Source: Actinomycetota bacterium
Lineage (GTDB): Bacteria > Actinomycetota > Actinomycetes > Mycobacteriales > Pseudonocardiaceae
Assembly (NCBI GenBank): GCA_021324675.1
Contig: JAJPIR010000163.1
Coordinates: 1-34,708 of the forward strand
DNA length: 34,708 bases
Direction of reading: 5' to 3'
A model generated the notes under the pieces. That model was not told the origin of the DNA and did no database searches. It worked only from the letters and a program-made list of their open reading frames with translations. Shown here one piece after another: positions 27,092 through 34,708 of the stretch (position 1 is its first letter; every line of letters begins with the position of its first letter). A program made the translations under genes and the position numbers.

Positions 27092-27520
27092 ATGCAGGAG
27101 TCAGGGATTGGCGGCCCCGAATCCGGTCTCGGTGGTGGGTTGGGTCCGGCGGATGAGCAGCTGGTGCGGATCGAGAGCGCCCGGGTGGCGCACGCGGCAG
27201 GCGTAGCGCTGGTGGTCACGGTGGCCGGAGAGATCGATTTGTTGACCATCGATCGATTGCGCGCGGCGGTGGCCGCTGGATTCGAGGACCTGCGCGACGG
27301 CGAAATGCTCGTGATTGACCTGACGCCGGTGACCTTTATGGACTCGCGGGGTTTGCAGGCTCTGGTTGACGCCACCCAGGCCGCCCAGCGGCAGCGCGAA
27401 CCACTGCGGATCGTGGTCGATCACACCCGGCCGGTGATCCGGCCCATCCAGGTGACCGGGCTGGACGCTGTGCTGGCGCTGTATGACACCGTCGAGGATG
27501 CGGTGCACGCGTTACCGTGA
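27092..27520 (+). CDS. STAS-domain anti-sigma factor antagonist
   Basis: 142 aa. A Gly-rich leader (residues 1-25) is followed by an intact STAS fold: VVTVAGEIDLLTIDRL, then MLVIDLTPVTFMDSRGLQAL with the phosphorylatable Ser85, then LRIVVDHTRPVIRPIQVTGLDAVLALY. Proteins of this type bind HATPase-type anti-sigma kinases and release a sigma factor when dephosphorylated. Only a frameshifted HATPase remnant follows, so the local partner appears lost; the protein may act on a distant kinase. ATG 27092 has only a weak AGGGTGCTGGG before it. Confidence 0.87.
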   Translation: MQESGIGGPESGLGGGLGPADEQLVRIESARVAHAAGVALVVTVAGEIDLLTIDRLRAAVAAGFEDLRDGEMLVIDLTPVTFMDSRGLQALVDATQAAQRQREPLRIVVDHTRPVIRPIQVTGLDAVLALYDTVEDAVHALP

Positions 27521-27526
27521 TTATGG

Positions 27527-28137
27527 ATGCGGGAGGCGCGCTCCGGGTATCACGGTGTTGGAGACACCACGTTGCAGCAGATTCGGGTGCGGGAAACAAT
27601 GACGCCCGCAATGCCACCGACTGCTCATCCCGAAGAGATCCTGCCGCCGACGTCGTCCCCGGGTCAGGCGAGCCGTGGTGAGCGTTCTGGCTATCGACGA
27701 CGCTCACGGGAGTCGCAGAGGCTGCTATACGTGACATTGCTCGCAGAGCCGATCTCCATCTCAGTAGCCCGGGCTTCGGTGCGCCGCTGGCTTGCCGAGT
27801 GGTCATCGCACGCGGAGCAACTGAGGACGTCCTGCTGGCCCTCGACGAGGCCGTGTCAACGCAATCGAGCATGCCTATTCGGGCCAACCACCCGGGACGG
27901 TGGAAATCCGTGGGGGATCGAGGCGACACCGCTCGGGCAGTGCCGGGTGACAGTGATCGTACGCGACCATGGCTGCTGGCGGCGGCCACCGATCAACGAC
28001 GGGAACCGCCGCCGTGGCATCCCGCTCATGCGGCATGCATGGAAACCGTGACCATCGGCCAGCCCGACGGCAATCTCGTAGGAACGCGGATCGTGCTGCG
28101 CGGTAGGGCCGTGCCGCCGCGAGGCAAGCAGCGTTGA
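27527..28137 (+). pseudogene. Anti-sigma-type HATPase (RsbW-like) with multiple frameshifts
   Basis: Homology to GHKL serine-kinase/anti-sigma domains is spread across three frames. Frame of 27527 gives LLAEPISISVARASVRRWLAEW. Another frame gives EDVLLALDEAVS. One base short, a third frame gives NAIEHAYSGQPPGTVEIRGG, completing the N-box. The first frame returns with RVTVIVRDHGCWRRPP...RRRGIPLMR, and the second with METVTIGQPDGNLVGTRIVL. At least four indels are needed, so it cannot make a functional kinase. It begins just after the STAS gene, matching the usual antagonist/anti-sigma pair. The start of the original gene is unclear. Confidence 0.75.
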
Positions 28138-28281
28138 GGTTGCCGGTCGCAACCATCGAAGCCTACGGTGCAGGCTTCCTAGCCGTGGCGCAGCGATGCG
28201 CCTGCGTCGCAGCATTGAGACGGACCGGGCAGCGCGGCCGAGTAGGGTGAGCCCCGCCCGGCCGTGCGGCGGAGGTATTTG

Positions 28282-28548
28282 ATGAACCAACAGCAACCAT
28301 CCGAGGCCGAAACCTACAACCCGTGGACCATCGTTAACGTGGTGTTCCATCACCTGGCGGCGCAGGGTTTGCATCCCGTGCTCGGGGAGACCGGCGACCC
28401 CGGGGAGCCGGCCGCGCAACTGCTGCGCACGCTTGGCATCGAGCCGGCTGCGGAGGGGAACCGGCAGGTATCCCAGAAGGTTCGGCAGCACCTGTCCGAT
28501 CTCCGCGCCGCCATGCTCGGGGATGCTGACGGGCCTGGCGAGAGCTGA
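28282..28548 (+). CDS. Small conserved-looking hypothetical protein
   Basis: 88 aa from ATG 28282 with GGAGG six bases upstream. It is soluble, with the segment YNPWTIVNVVFHHLAAQGLHPVLGETGDPG followed by a helical C-terminal half (VSQKVRQHLSDLRAAML); only parts of that segment are needed to recognise relatives, for example NPWTIVNVVFHHL. It resembles short uncharacterised actinobacterial proteins I have seen, but I know no function. It converges on the first activator gene, 25 bases between stops. A TGAGAC half-site occurs at 28215-28220 upstream. Confidence 0.75.
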   Translation: MNQQQPSEAETYNPWTIVNVVFHHLAAQGLHPVLGETGDPGEPAAQLLRTLGIEPAAEGNRQVSQKVRQHLSDLRAAMLGDADGPGES

Positions 28549-28573
28549 CAAGCCCTACCTGGCCGCCTGGCCG

Positions 28574-30433
28574 TTACTTGGGCGCCGTACCCCGGTGCGG
28601 CACTCTGATGCCGTAGTACCGGATCTTGCGGTAAATCGTGGCCCGCGACATGCCGAGGTGGCGGGCAGCCTCGACACGGTTGCCGCCAGCGTTGACCAAC
28701 GCGTCGACGACCGCGTCCCGTTCGATGGACTCCAGGGGGCTGAGCACGCGCCGGGCAGTTGCCAACGCTTCCGGCGGTAGATCGGCGAGCTCAATCACTC
28801 CGGCGCGCCGGTGTGCCACGATCTTGCCCAGCATCTCCCGCAGTTGCTCGACGTTGCCTGGCCAGCGATTGCGCATGAGCTGCCGCATCACTTCCGCCGA
28901 GCAGGTCAGGTTGGCACCCCGGGTCAGCCGCGCGATCAGCATCCGGACCAGCTCGGGGAGGTCGTCGATGTGATGGCGCAATGGTGGCACCTGTACCGAA
29001 GCCGAGAAGCATCCGATCAGGTTGTCCAGTTGGGCGCTGCGGGGCGTGCTGCAGTTGCGCGTTGCTACCACCCAGCTGCGGGCATGGGCGCTATCACGCC
29101 GCGCCGTGGCCAGCAGCTCGGCCAGGGATTGAAGAACGTCGGCGGGCAGGCGGTCGACGTGCCGCAAGACCAGGGTGCCCGCCCGTAGCGCCAGCTCCTC
29201 GGCTACCGCGCCGAGCCACTCGTCAGCATCCGCGCAGTCGTCGGCGTCCAGGACCCGCAGGTGCGCGCCCGGCGTGCCGGCCCGGTGTGCCCCAGCCGCC
29301 ACCGTCAATTTGCCGACCCCTGGTTCACCTTCCAGATCTACCCACTCGCCTGCTCGCAGGTGCGCCTGGACCATCGCGCAGCACCGCATCCACGGCATGC
29401 TGGTACCGCTCACTCCAGGCATCGTGCGGCTGGGATCAGATATCCCGGGGGCCGTTGGCCGAGTCGCCGGCTCGGTGTCGAGCAGCTGCACCTGCACGAC
29501 GCCGCCGATCGCTGCTGACTCGCTCCAGCTCGGTTTGCAGCTCACCCGCGCGGTTGCCCCACTGGGCAGCGATGTGGTGAACACCCGAGACTTACCGCCG
29601 GCCAGGGCCTCGATGGCCTCCCCGAGCAAGGCCACCTGGTCGTGCGGGTCGATGAGCTCGCGAGCGCTGTCGTTCATCATCAGCAGGTCCGTGCTGATGG
29701 CCAGCACGCAACCACGATTGCGCCGGCAGGCCAGCAGGTAGTCGTGCAGCAGTGCAAGCTCCCGGCGGCCAACTTGCTCCAGCAGCGCCTCTTCTATCTG
29801 GGCGGCAATACTGGAGGCGGCTGCGATCATCGCCATATTGGCGTCGCTTCGCCAGCAGGTCAGATCCAGGATGCCCAGGATCTTGCCGGTGGTCGGATGG
29901 CGGATCGGGGCGCCAGCACAGGCCAGATCTTCCAGGTGTTCGACGTAATGCTCATGGCCGAAGACGTGCGCGGGGCCGCGACCTTCCAGCGCGGTGCCGA
30001 TCCCGTTGGTTCCGGCGAACTGCTCGGCGTAGCTGAACCCGGGCGCCAGCCAGACCCTGTCGAGTTTGTGCTCCAACCGGGAGTCGCCGGTGCGGCGGTC
30101 CAAGACCACGCCGGCAGCGTCGGTGAGGATGATGCTCAGCGCTTCGTCGGCGTGTTGCGCGGCTGCCGCGCTGATGGGTCCGTCCGCGCATCGAGCTAGG
30201 CGTGACTTGCGGTCGAAGTTGGGTTTGAAGGGCAGCTCAAGGTGATCGGTGGCGACGTGCCAGTCGCGGGATCGGGTCCACGACGCCAGAATGCTGTCCC
30301 GGACGGCGTCAGTGCTGACTGGTTCGGAGGTGAGAAACCGTTCCCGGGCCTGCGCCAAACCGGCGCCGCGCCGCGTGCCCCGGTTTCCGGTCGTCGCAGC
30401 GTTGCTGGCTGAGGGTAGGCGTGAGTCAGCCAA
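28574..30433 (-). CDS. GAF-AAA+-Fis transcriptional activator, paralogue 1 (MimR/AcoR type)
   Basis: 619 aa from TTG 30433. A GAF-like sensor (about residues 90-210, GFSYAEQFAGTNGIGTALEG, FGHEHYVEHLEDLACAGAPI) is followed by a second sensory region, an AAA+ domain and a C-terminal Fis HTH (VEAARHLGMSRATIYRKIRYYG). Walker A is GEPGVGK (Lys375) and the Walker-B-like Asp is 427. Only 52 residues separate them and no GAFTGA loop exists, so contact with sigma-54 is not expected, in line with actinobacteria lacking that factor. TTG 30433 has a perfect AAGGAGG eight bases upstream and gives an N-terminus as long as paralogue 2. ATG 30460 is the alternative. Known relatives activate acetoin or propane-oxidation genes. 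Confidence 0.88.
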   Translation of the reverse strand: MADSRLPSASNAATTGNRGTRRGAGLAQARERFLTSEPVSTDAVRDSILASWTRSRDWHVATDHLELPFKPNFDRKSRLARCADGPISAAAAQHADEALSIILTDAAGVVLDRRTGDSRLEHKLDRVWLAPGFSYAEQFAGTNGIGTALEGRGPAHVFGHEHYVEHLEDLACAGAPIRHPTTGKILGILDLTCWRSDANMAMIAAASSIAAQIEEALLEQVGRRELALLHDYLLACRRNRGCVLAISTDLLMMNDSARELIDPHDQVALLGEAIEALAGGKSRVFTTSLPSGATARVSCKPSWSESAAIGGVVQVQLLDTEPATRPTAPGISDPSRTMPGVSGTSMPWMRCCAMVQAHLRAGEWVDLEGEPGVGKLTVAAGAHRAGTPGAHLRVLDADDCADADEWLGAVAEELALRAGTLVLRHVDRLPADVLQSLAELLATARRDSAHARSWVVATRNCSTPRSAQLDNLIGCFSASVQVPPLRHHIDDLPELVRMLIARLTRGANLTCSAEVMRQLMRNRWPGNVEQLREMLGKIVAHRRAGVIELADLPPEALATARRVLSPLESIERDAVVDALVNAGGNRVEAARHLGMSRATIYRKIRYYGIRVPHRGTAPK

Positions 30434-30514
30434 GGGCGCTGCCTCCTTGGAGCTGGACATCCGACGTTAGTCGTTCCGCCGAGCCCACGGTAGGGAAGCG
30501 GGCGAGTTCGGACT

Positions 30515-30529
30515 GTCTCAAGTTGAGAC
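30515..30529. promoter_or_regulatory. Palindromic operator upstream of activator 1
   Basis: GTCTCA-AGT-TGAGAC, perfect 6-bp arms. The same arms and spacing recur at 33398-33412 upstream of activator 2. It lies 55 bases before ATG 30460 (82 before TTG 30433) and contains the stop codon of the methyltransferase gene. Confidence 0.7.
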
Positions 30530-31303
30530 TGTGGTATCTCCTGGCGACGGGTCGTCAGTTTTCTGCGGTGAGCTACCAACGAGGTAGCGAAAGCTGTTGT
30601 CCAGCCGGTACCCGCCTGTCGGTGTCCGGTAGCGGGCAAGCCCTTCCAACACGGCCCGGCGCACGGTGCCGGGGCTCGCCACGCCCAGCGCTCGCCGACC
30701 AAGGCCCGACCCCAGCAGACCGCGCAGCAATGCGTGTTCGTTGGGATACCAAAACGGGCATTTGACGTCGCCGACTTCCATCACAGCGATTCCAGCCAAC
30801 TGAGCCAACCGCTCGAGCCGGCCGTCATCCGACAGCTGTGGGGGATGCACGCCCGGGACCTGGCCAGCGGCACGCGGCAGCAGCCCGGACAGGGCTTGGC
30901 CGAAGGCGCGGATATCGCAGTTCTCTTCCTTGCCCCAAACCGTGACGACCACCGGCGCTGCAGGGCGCGCAACCCGGGCGGCCTCGCGCAGAGCCGTCAG
31001 CGGATTCGAAACGTGCATGATCGATTGCACGCAAGTGACGGCGTCGAAGCGGGCGGCCGGATAGGGCAGCGCCAGGATGTCGCCGACGTCAAAGATGCCC
31101 TCGGGCACCAGCGTGACAGCCTGCTTGATCTGCCTGGCGTCCCGGTCGATCCCGGTAACTTGCGCGCCACGGTCCGCGGCGATCCGGCACAGCCGTCCAG
31201 CTCCGCAACCCAGATCGAGCAGCAGGGTTCCGCGACCGACGCCTGCCCGGTGCAATACCCGCTCGATCAGCGGTGCACCCCAATTTTGTGGTCCCTCGTC
31301 CAC
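30518..31303 (-). CDS. Class I SAM-dependent methyltransferase
   Basis: 261 aa. The SAM-binding motif I LLLDLGCGAGR is at residues 27-37, followed by GIDRD (acidic end of strand 2), VGDILALPY and the DAVTCVQSIMHV segment. The layout fits small-molecule methyltransferases of the UbiE/Methyltransf_11 group; the substrate is unknown. It lies between the two activators on the same strand, 111 bases after activator 2. Its last codons and TGA fall inside the palindrome that precedes activator 1. GTG 31303 is the only plausible start and lacks a clear Shine-Dalgarno. Confidence 0.87.
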   Translation of the reverse strand: MDEGPQNWGAPLIERVLHRAGVGRGTLLLDLGCGAGRLCRIAADRGAQVTGIDRDARQIKQAVTLVPEGIFDVGDILALPYPAARFDAVTCVQSIMHVSNPLTALREAARVARPAAPVVVTVWGKEENCDIRAFGQALSGLLPRAAGQVPGVHPPQLSDDGRLERLAQLAGIAVMEVGDVKCPFWYPNEHALLRGLLGSGLGRRALGVASPGTVRRAVLEGLARYRTPTGGYRLDNSFRYLVGSSPQKTDDPSPGDTTVST

Positions 31304-31414
31304 AAAACGTCAATCTAACGCTGCACAGTGGCGCATGGTCAGCGGCGTGGTGATCGACGACATTCCAGATGTTCGTCCAGATGTGCCATGACGAACCTAA
31401 AAGTGGCAAGGCGA

Positions 31415-33283
31415 TCAGGTGCGAGCCGGGCGCTCCGGCACGAGCGGCATCCTGATCCCGTACTCGCGAATCTTGCGGTAGATCGTGGCGCGAGACATGC
31501 CAAGCTGCTGGGCGGCGCGGAGCTTGTTGCCCTCAGTGTTGAGCAAAGCCTGCACAATCGCATCGCGCTCCATGGATTCCAGCGGGGTAAGCAGCCGGCG
31601 GCTGCTCGCCCGGCACTCAGGCGGCAGGTCAGCTACCGTAATGACGCCCGTCCGGCGATTGGCGACGATCTTGCGCAAGGTCTGGTAGAGCTGTGTGATG
31701 TTGCCCGTCCACCGGTTTCGCATCAACATCCGCACCGCTTCGGGTGAGCACGACAGCGAACCGCCCTTGGTCAGCCGGGAAATAATGAACGGCACCAGCT
31801 CATAGAGGTCTTCAATGTGATGGCGCAACGGCGGAACCTGCACCGAGCGGGGGAAGCAGCGAAGCAGCCGGGCAAGGTCGCCGTCATAGTCCAGAAGTTG
31901 GTGGCCGCGGGTTGCCACCACCCACGGCCGAGCGATGTCGGTCGATTCGCGATGCGGCTCGAGTACGTCATACAGCGCCCGCAAGGCCTCGTCGGGCAGC
32001 TGGTCGATGTGGGTCAGGATGATCGTCTGAGTACCGCTGTCAATCTCCTCCGCGACCTCGTCCACCCACCGCGCGCAGTCGGTTGCCGTGGCGATCTCCG
32101 TCCCGTCGAACGCTCGCACGCGCCCGGCCGGCAGGTGACGCTGGTGTGTACCGCGGGCAATCGTCAGCTTGCCCACGCCAGGCTCGCCCTCCAACACCAG
32201 CCATTCCCCGGATTGGAAGTACCGATCGACGTCTCGGCAACACTTGGTCCACAGCATCCCGGAACCCGCAGCCGCCGGCAGGTTGACCGCCGGCTGCTTG
32301 ACGTCGTGACTGTGATCGACGGCAAGCGGCTGACTCAGCTGCACTTGAACAACCCCGCCGGTGACCGCGCGATCGTTCCAGCTGGGCTTACACAGCACTC
32401 GTGCTGTCGCACCGCTGGGCAGATCCAGGATCAGTAGCTGCCGGCCGCCCGTACTCAGTGCCTCGGTAGCCTGCGCCAGGATGGCTTGCTGATCTTCGGG
32501 CTCGAGGATCTCCCGGGCTCGATCGTTCATCATCAGCATGTCGTTGCTGATCGCCAGTACGGCGGCGTGACCGCGCCGGCACGTCTGGAGGTAGTCCTGC
32601 AGTAATGCCACCTCGTGCCGGCCAGCGTGCTCGAACAGAGCTTCTTCGATCCGCTTCGCGGCCGTCGTGGCGGCGGCCACCATCAGGGGGTTGGCATCCA
32701 CTCGCCAACAGGTCAGGTCGATGACGCCGACCAGCCTGCCGGTTATGGGGTCGTGAATGGGCGCGCCGGCACAAGCCAAGTCCTCAAGGTGCTCGACGTA
32801 GTGTTCGTGTCCGAAGACCTCAGCCGGGCCACGGCCTTCAAGCGCGGTGCCGATCCCGTTAGTTCCAACGTGCTGCTCGGAGTAGCTGAATCCGATGTCC
32901 AGCTTCACACCATCCAGATGCGCGCGAAGCGCCGGGTCGCCGGTGCGCCTGTCTAGCACCACACCCTGGGCGTCGGTCAGAACGATGCAGACCGGTTCGC
33001 CGGCAAGCTGGTCTGCGAGATCACTGATAACTTTGCTAGCGCTATAAGTAAGCCGCGTATCCCGATTTGGATTGGGGTCGTAAGGCAGATCAAAATGATC
33101 GGCGGGTACATTCCAGTTTCTGGATCGTGTCCAGGACGCCAGGATGCTATGGCGCACGACTCCGGGTTTTACGGGTTCCGCGGTGAGGAAACATTCCCGC
33201 GCGCTGGCCAGGAGCGGGCTGGCGCCGGGCGGCTCGCGTGCTGCGGCTCCCGATCGGTCGTCTCGCGGGTGCGCTTCGACCAC
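31415..33283 (-). CDS. GAF-AAA+-Fis transcriptional activator, paralogue 2 (MimR/AcoR type)
   Basis: 622 aa from GTG 33283, and co-linear with paralogue 1 over its whole length, sharing ILASWTRSR, FGHEHYVEHLEDLACAGAP and GMSRATIYRKIR. The GAF sensor, AAA+ region with GEPGVGK (Lys372) and C-terminal Fis HTH are present. GAFTGA is absent here too. GAAGGGG lies seven to eight bases before GTG 33283, and this start matches the paralogue's length; TTG 33352 would add 23 residues. It is divergent from the diiron monooxygenase gene, so it is the better candidate for its direct activator, as MimR is for mim genes in mycobacteria. Confidence 0.88.
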   Translation of the reverse strand: MVEAHPRDDRSGAAAREPPGASPLLASARECFLTAEPVKPGVVRHSILASWTRSRNWNVPADHFDLPYDPNPNRDTRLTYSASKVISDLADQLAGEPVCIVLTDAQGVVLDRRTGDPALRAHLDGVKLDIGFSYSEQHVGTNGIGTALEGRGPAEVFGHEHYVEHLEDLACAGAPIHDPITGRLVGVIDLTCWRVDANPLMVAAATTAAKRIEEALFEHAGRHEVALLQDYLQTCRRGHAAVLAISNDMLMMNDRAREILEPEDQQAILAQATEALSTGGRQLLILDLPSGATARVLCKPSWNDRAVTGGVVQVQLSQPLAVDHSHDVKQPAVNLPAAAGSGMLWTKCCRDVDRYFQSGEWLVLEGEPGVGKLTIARGTHQRHLPAGRVRAFDGTEIATATDCARWVDEVAEEIDSGTQTIILTHIDQLPDEALRALYDVLEPHRESTDIARPWVVATRGHQLLDYDGDLARLLRCFPRSVQVPPLRHHIEDLYELVPFIISRLTKGGSLSCSPEAVRMLMRNRWTGNITQLYQTLRKIVANRRTGVITVADLPPECRASSRRLLTPLESMERDAIVQALLNTEGNKLRAAQQLGMSRATIYRKIREYGIRMPLVPERPART

Positions 33284-33689
33284 AAGTCGCCCCTTCGGAA
33301 CCTCGATGATCCGTAGTGGCGGCGCTATGCCGACGTTGGCATCGTGCCTCAACCGGAGTGCCCCGCCGCACCCCAGGTTAGGCGCAATCAGGCCTATGTC
33401 TCATGTTGAGACGGTCGGCATTCACCCGTGGGTGTGTGATGCAACACATGGCATGGATGCCTTCCGGCGAGTGCCCGACGTGTTCTGGACCGCGGCGGGC
33501 GCCCCGCGTGGCGGCTGTGCCAGTGCCGGGGGAAGCGGGGATGTCATCGAAATGATGCGCCCAGCCCCGAGCGCTTCAGTCCATCAGCCAATGCACGTGA
33601 CCGTGACTTCAAGCATAGAGAAGCCAACCCGAGCAAGTGAACGACGCTGACGGCTAGCGCTGCAGCGCACACGGGTGAGGAGTGTGACC
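33284..33689. promoter_or_regulatory. Divergent control region between activator 2 and the monooxygenase
   Basis: 406 bases without a gene. It contains the palindrome at 33398-33412 and a second, looser inverted repeat TGTGT-N6-ACACA at 33433-33448. No convincing -10/-35 pair is seen for either direction. A GAGGAG Shine-Dalgarno lies just before the monooxygenase ATG. Confidence 0.5.
33398..33412. promoter_or_regulatory. Palindromic operator between activator 2 and the monooxygenase
   Basis: GTCTCA-TGT-TGAGAC with arms identical to those at 30515-30529. It lies 115 bases upstream of GTG 33283 and 277 bases upstream of the monooxygenase ATG, so it could serve either gene. Confidence 0.7.
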
Positions 33690-34708
33690 ATGAGTCGCCA
33701 GAGTGTGGCAAAGGCTCATCAGAAAATCCAGGAACTGGCCTGGGAACCGATGTATCACACGCCGTACCGGAAGTACGGCACTGACTACACCTTCCGCAAG
33801 GCGCAGAAGAGGGATCCGCTCAAGCAGGTACTGCGGTCATACTTCCCCATGCAGGAAGAGAAAGACCACCGCGTTTACGGGGCCTCCGACGGCGCGATCC
33901 GCGGCAACATGTTCCGCCAGGTGCAGGAGCGCTGGCTGGAGTGGCAAAAGCTGTTCCTGTCCATTATTCCTCTCCCTGAGATCTCGGCGGCCCGGTCCAT
34001 GCCGATGCTGTTCCACACGGTGCCCAACCCGGAGCTGCACAACGGCCAGGCCATCCAGATGATCGACGAGGTCAGGCACTCGACGATCCAGCAGAACCTC
34101 AAGCGCCTGTACATGCAGAACTACATCGACCCGGCGGGCTTCAACACGAGCCTGCGCAATTTCCACAATGACTACTGCGGCACGATCGGCCGGCAGTTCG
34201 CCGAAGGCTTCATCACCGGTGATGCCATCACCGCGGCGAGCATCTACCTGACGATTGTCGCCGAGACCGCGTTCACCAACACGCTGTTTGTCGCCATGCC
34301 CGCCGAGGCGGCAGCCAACGGCGACTACCTGCTGCCGACCGTGTTCCACTCGGTGCAGTCCGACGAGTCGCGGCATATCAGCAATGGCTACGCCACTTTG
34401 CTGATGGCGCTGTCTGATGAAAGCAACCACCAGCTGCTCGAGCGCGACCTGCGCTACGCATGGTGGAACAACCACCGGGTCGTCGACGCGGCGATCGGCA
34501 CCTTCATCGAGTACGGCACGAAGGACCGCCGCAAGGAGCGGGAAAGCTACGCCGAGATGTGGCGGCGGTGGATCTATGACGACTACTACCGCAGCTACCT
34601 TGTACCGCTTGAGAAGTACGGGCTGGTCATCCCGCACGACCTCATCGAAGAATCCTGGAACCAGATCTGGAACAAGGGGTACGTCCACGAGGTTGCGCAG
34701 TTCTTTGC
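33690..34708 (+). CDS. mimA: Propane/methane-type diiron monooxygenase hydroxylase alpha subunit (partial, 3' end outside window)
   Basis: 339 complete codons are visible and the frame runs off the window end. The protein matches soluble diiron monooxygenase large subunits of the MimA/PrmA group, which hydroxylate propane (and acetone or phenol in some strains) with NADH and O2. The six diiron ligands are present at canonical spacing: Glu97, Glu127, His130 (DEVRH), Glu192, Glu226 and His229 (DESRH). Thr196 matches the active-site Thr213 of methane monooxygenase, and Gln134 replaces its Cys151. ATG 33690 follows GAGGAG by seven bases. Reductase, small subunit and coupling protein genes should follow beyond the window. 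The name prmA applies equally. Confidence 0.93.
   Translation, partial: MSRQSVAKAHQKIQELAWEPMYHTPYRKYGTDYTFRKAQKRDPLKQVLRSYFPMQEEKDHRVYGASDGAIRGNMFRQVQERWLEWQKLFLSIIPLPEISAARSMPMLFHTVPNPELHNGQAIQMIDEVRHSTIQQNLKRLYMQNYIDPAGFNTSLRNFHNDYCGTIGRQFAEGFITGDAITAASIYLTIVAETAFTNTLFVAMPAEAAANGDYLLPTVFHSVQSDESRHISNGYATLLMALSDESNHQLLERDLRYAWWNNHRVVDAAIGTFIEYGTKDRRKERESYAEMWRRWIYDDYYRSYLVPLEKYGLVIPHDLIEESWNQIWNKGYVHEVAQFF

Noticed and set aside
27856-28551. Long minus-strand ORF opposite the HATPase remnant
   Set aside because: Antisense shadow; the + strand carries clear, though frameshifted, HATPase motifs and an intact 88-aa gene.
30518-33283. Tandem duplication of activator plus methyltransferase as one unit
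   Set aside because: Only the activator is duplicated; there is one methyltransferase, and the paralogues have diverged well beyond a recent copy.
33433-33448. CRP/GlxR-type site (TGTGT-N6-ACACA)
   Set aside because: Arms and spacing do not fit the TGTGA-N6-TCACA consensus; left as a loose inverted repeat.

Overview
The window is high-G+C actinobacterial chromosome. It has GTG and TTG starts, four-base ATGA/GTGA gene overlaps, menaquinone-type respiration genes and many families shared with mycobacteria and Pseudonocardiaceae. The partial synteny prenyl synthase - htpX - yajQ recalls the Mycobacterium tuberculosis Rv0562-Rv0566c neighbourhood. Genus cannot be fixed from the sequence; a member of Mycobacteriales/Pseudonocardiales is the best guess.

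Region 1 (73-17292, + strand): a complete 14-gene nuoA-N operon for proton-pumping NADH:menaquinone oxidoreductase (complex I). Seven nucleotides after nuoN comes a long-chain polyprenyl diphosphate synthase, which plausibly makes the menaquinone tail. nuoE is unusual: it opens with four tandem 33-bp repeats, each beginning with a start codon.

Region 2 (17330-22824): a housekeeping/accessory mix. It holds an Lrp/AsnC regulator and a crotonase-fold protein (minus strand), a divergent amidinotransferase-fold ddaH-like gene, htpX, rmlA and yajQ. Between rmlA and yajQ lies a 0.95-kb low-G+C gap. It carries a well-formed promoter, Shine-Dalgarno and a 25-codon ORF for a strikingly amphipathic peptide, and it is bracketed by a 22-bp near-perfect copy of the yajQ 3' end.

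Region 3 (22930-28548): a tRNA-Tyr followed by about 5 kb of decayed accessory DNA. It contains a STAS gene with one in-frame stop, a standalone PAS gene, a DUF gene with two in-frame stops, a GntR/UTRA fragment, an orphan 92-aa gene, an intact STAS (anti-anti-sigma) gene, a frameshifted anti-sigma-type HATPase and an 88-aa conserved-looking small protein. The mix of STAS, HATPase and PAS parts suggests remains of a partner-switching stress-signalling locus.

Region 4 (28574-34708): two paralogous GAF-AAA+-Fis activators on the minus strand flank a SAM methyltransferase. They lie divergently from the start of a propane/methane-type soluble diiron monooxygenase (MimA/PrmA hydroxylase alpha subunit, cut by the window end). 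Both activators lack the sigma-54-contacting GAFTGA loop. An identical palindrome, GTCTCA-N3-TGAGAC, lies upstream of each, a likely shared operator for alkane/ketone-oxidation control.
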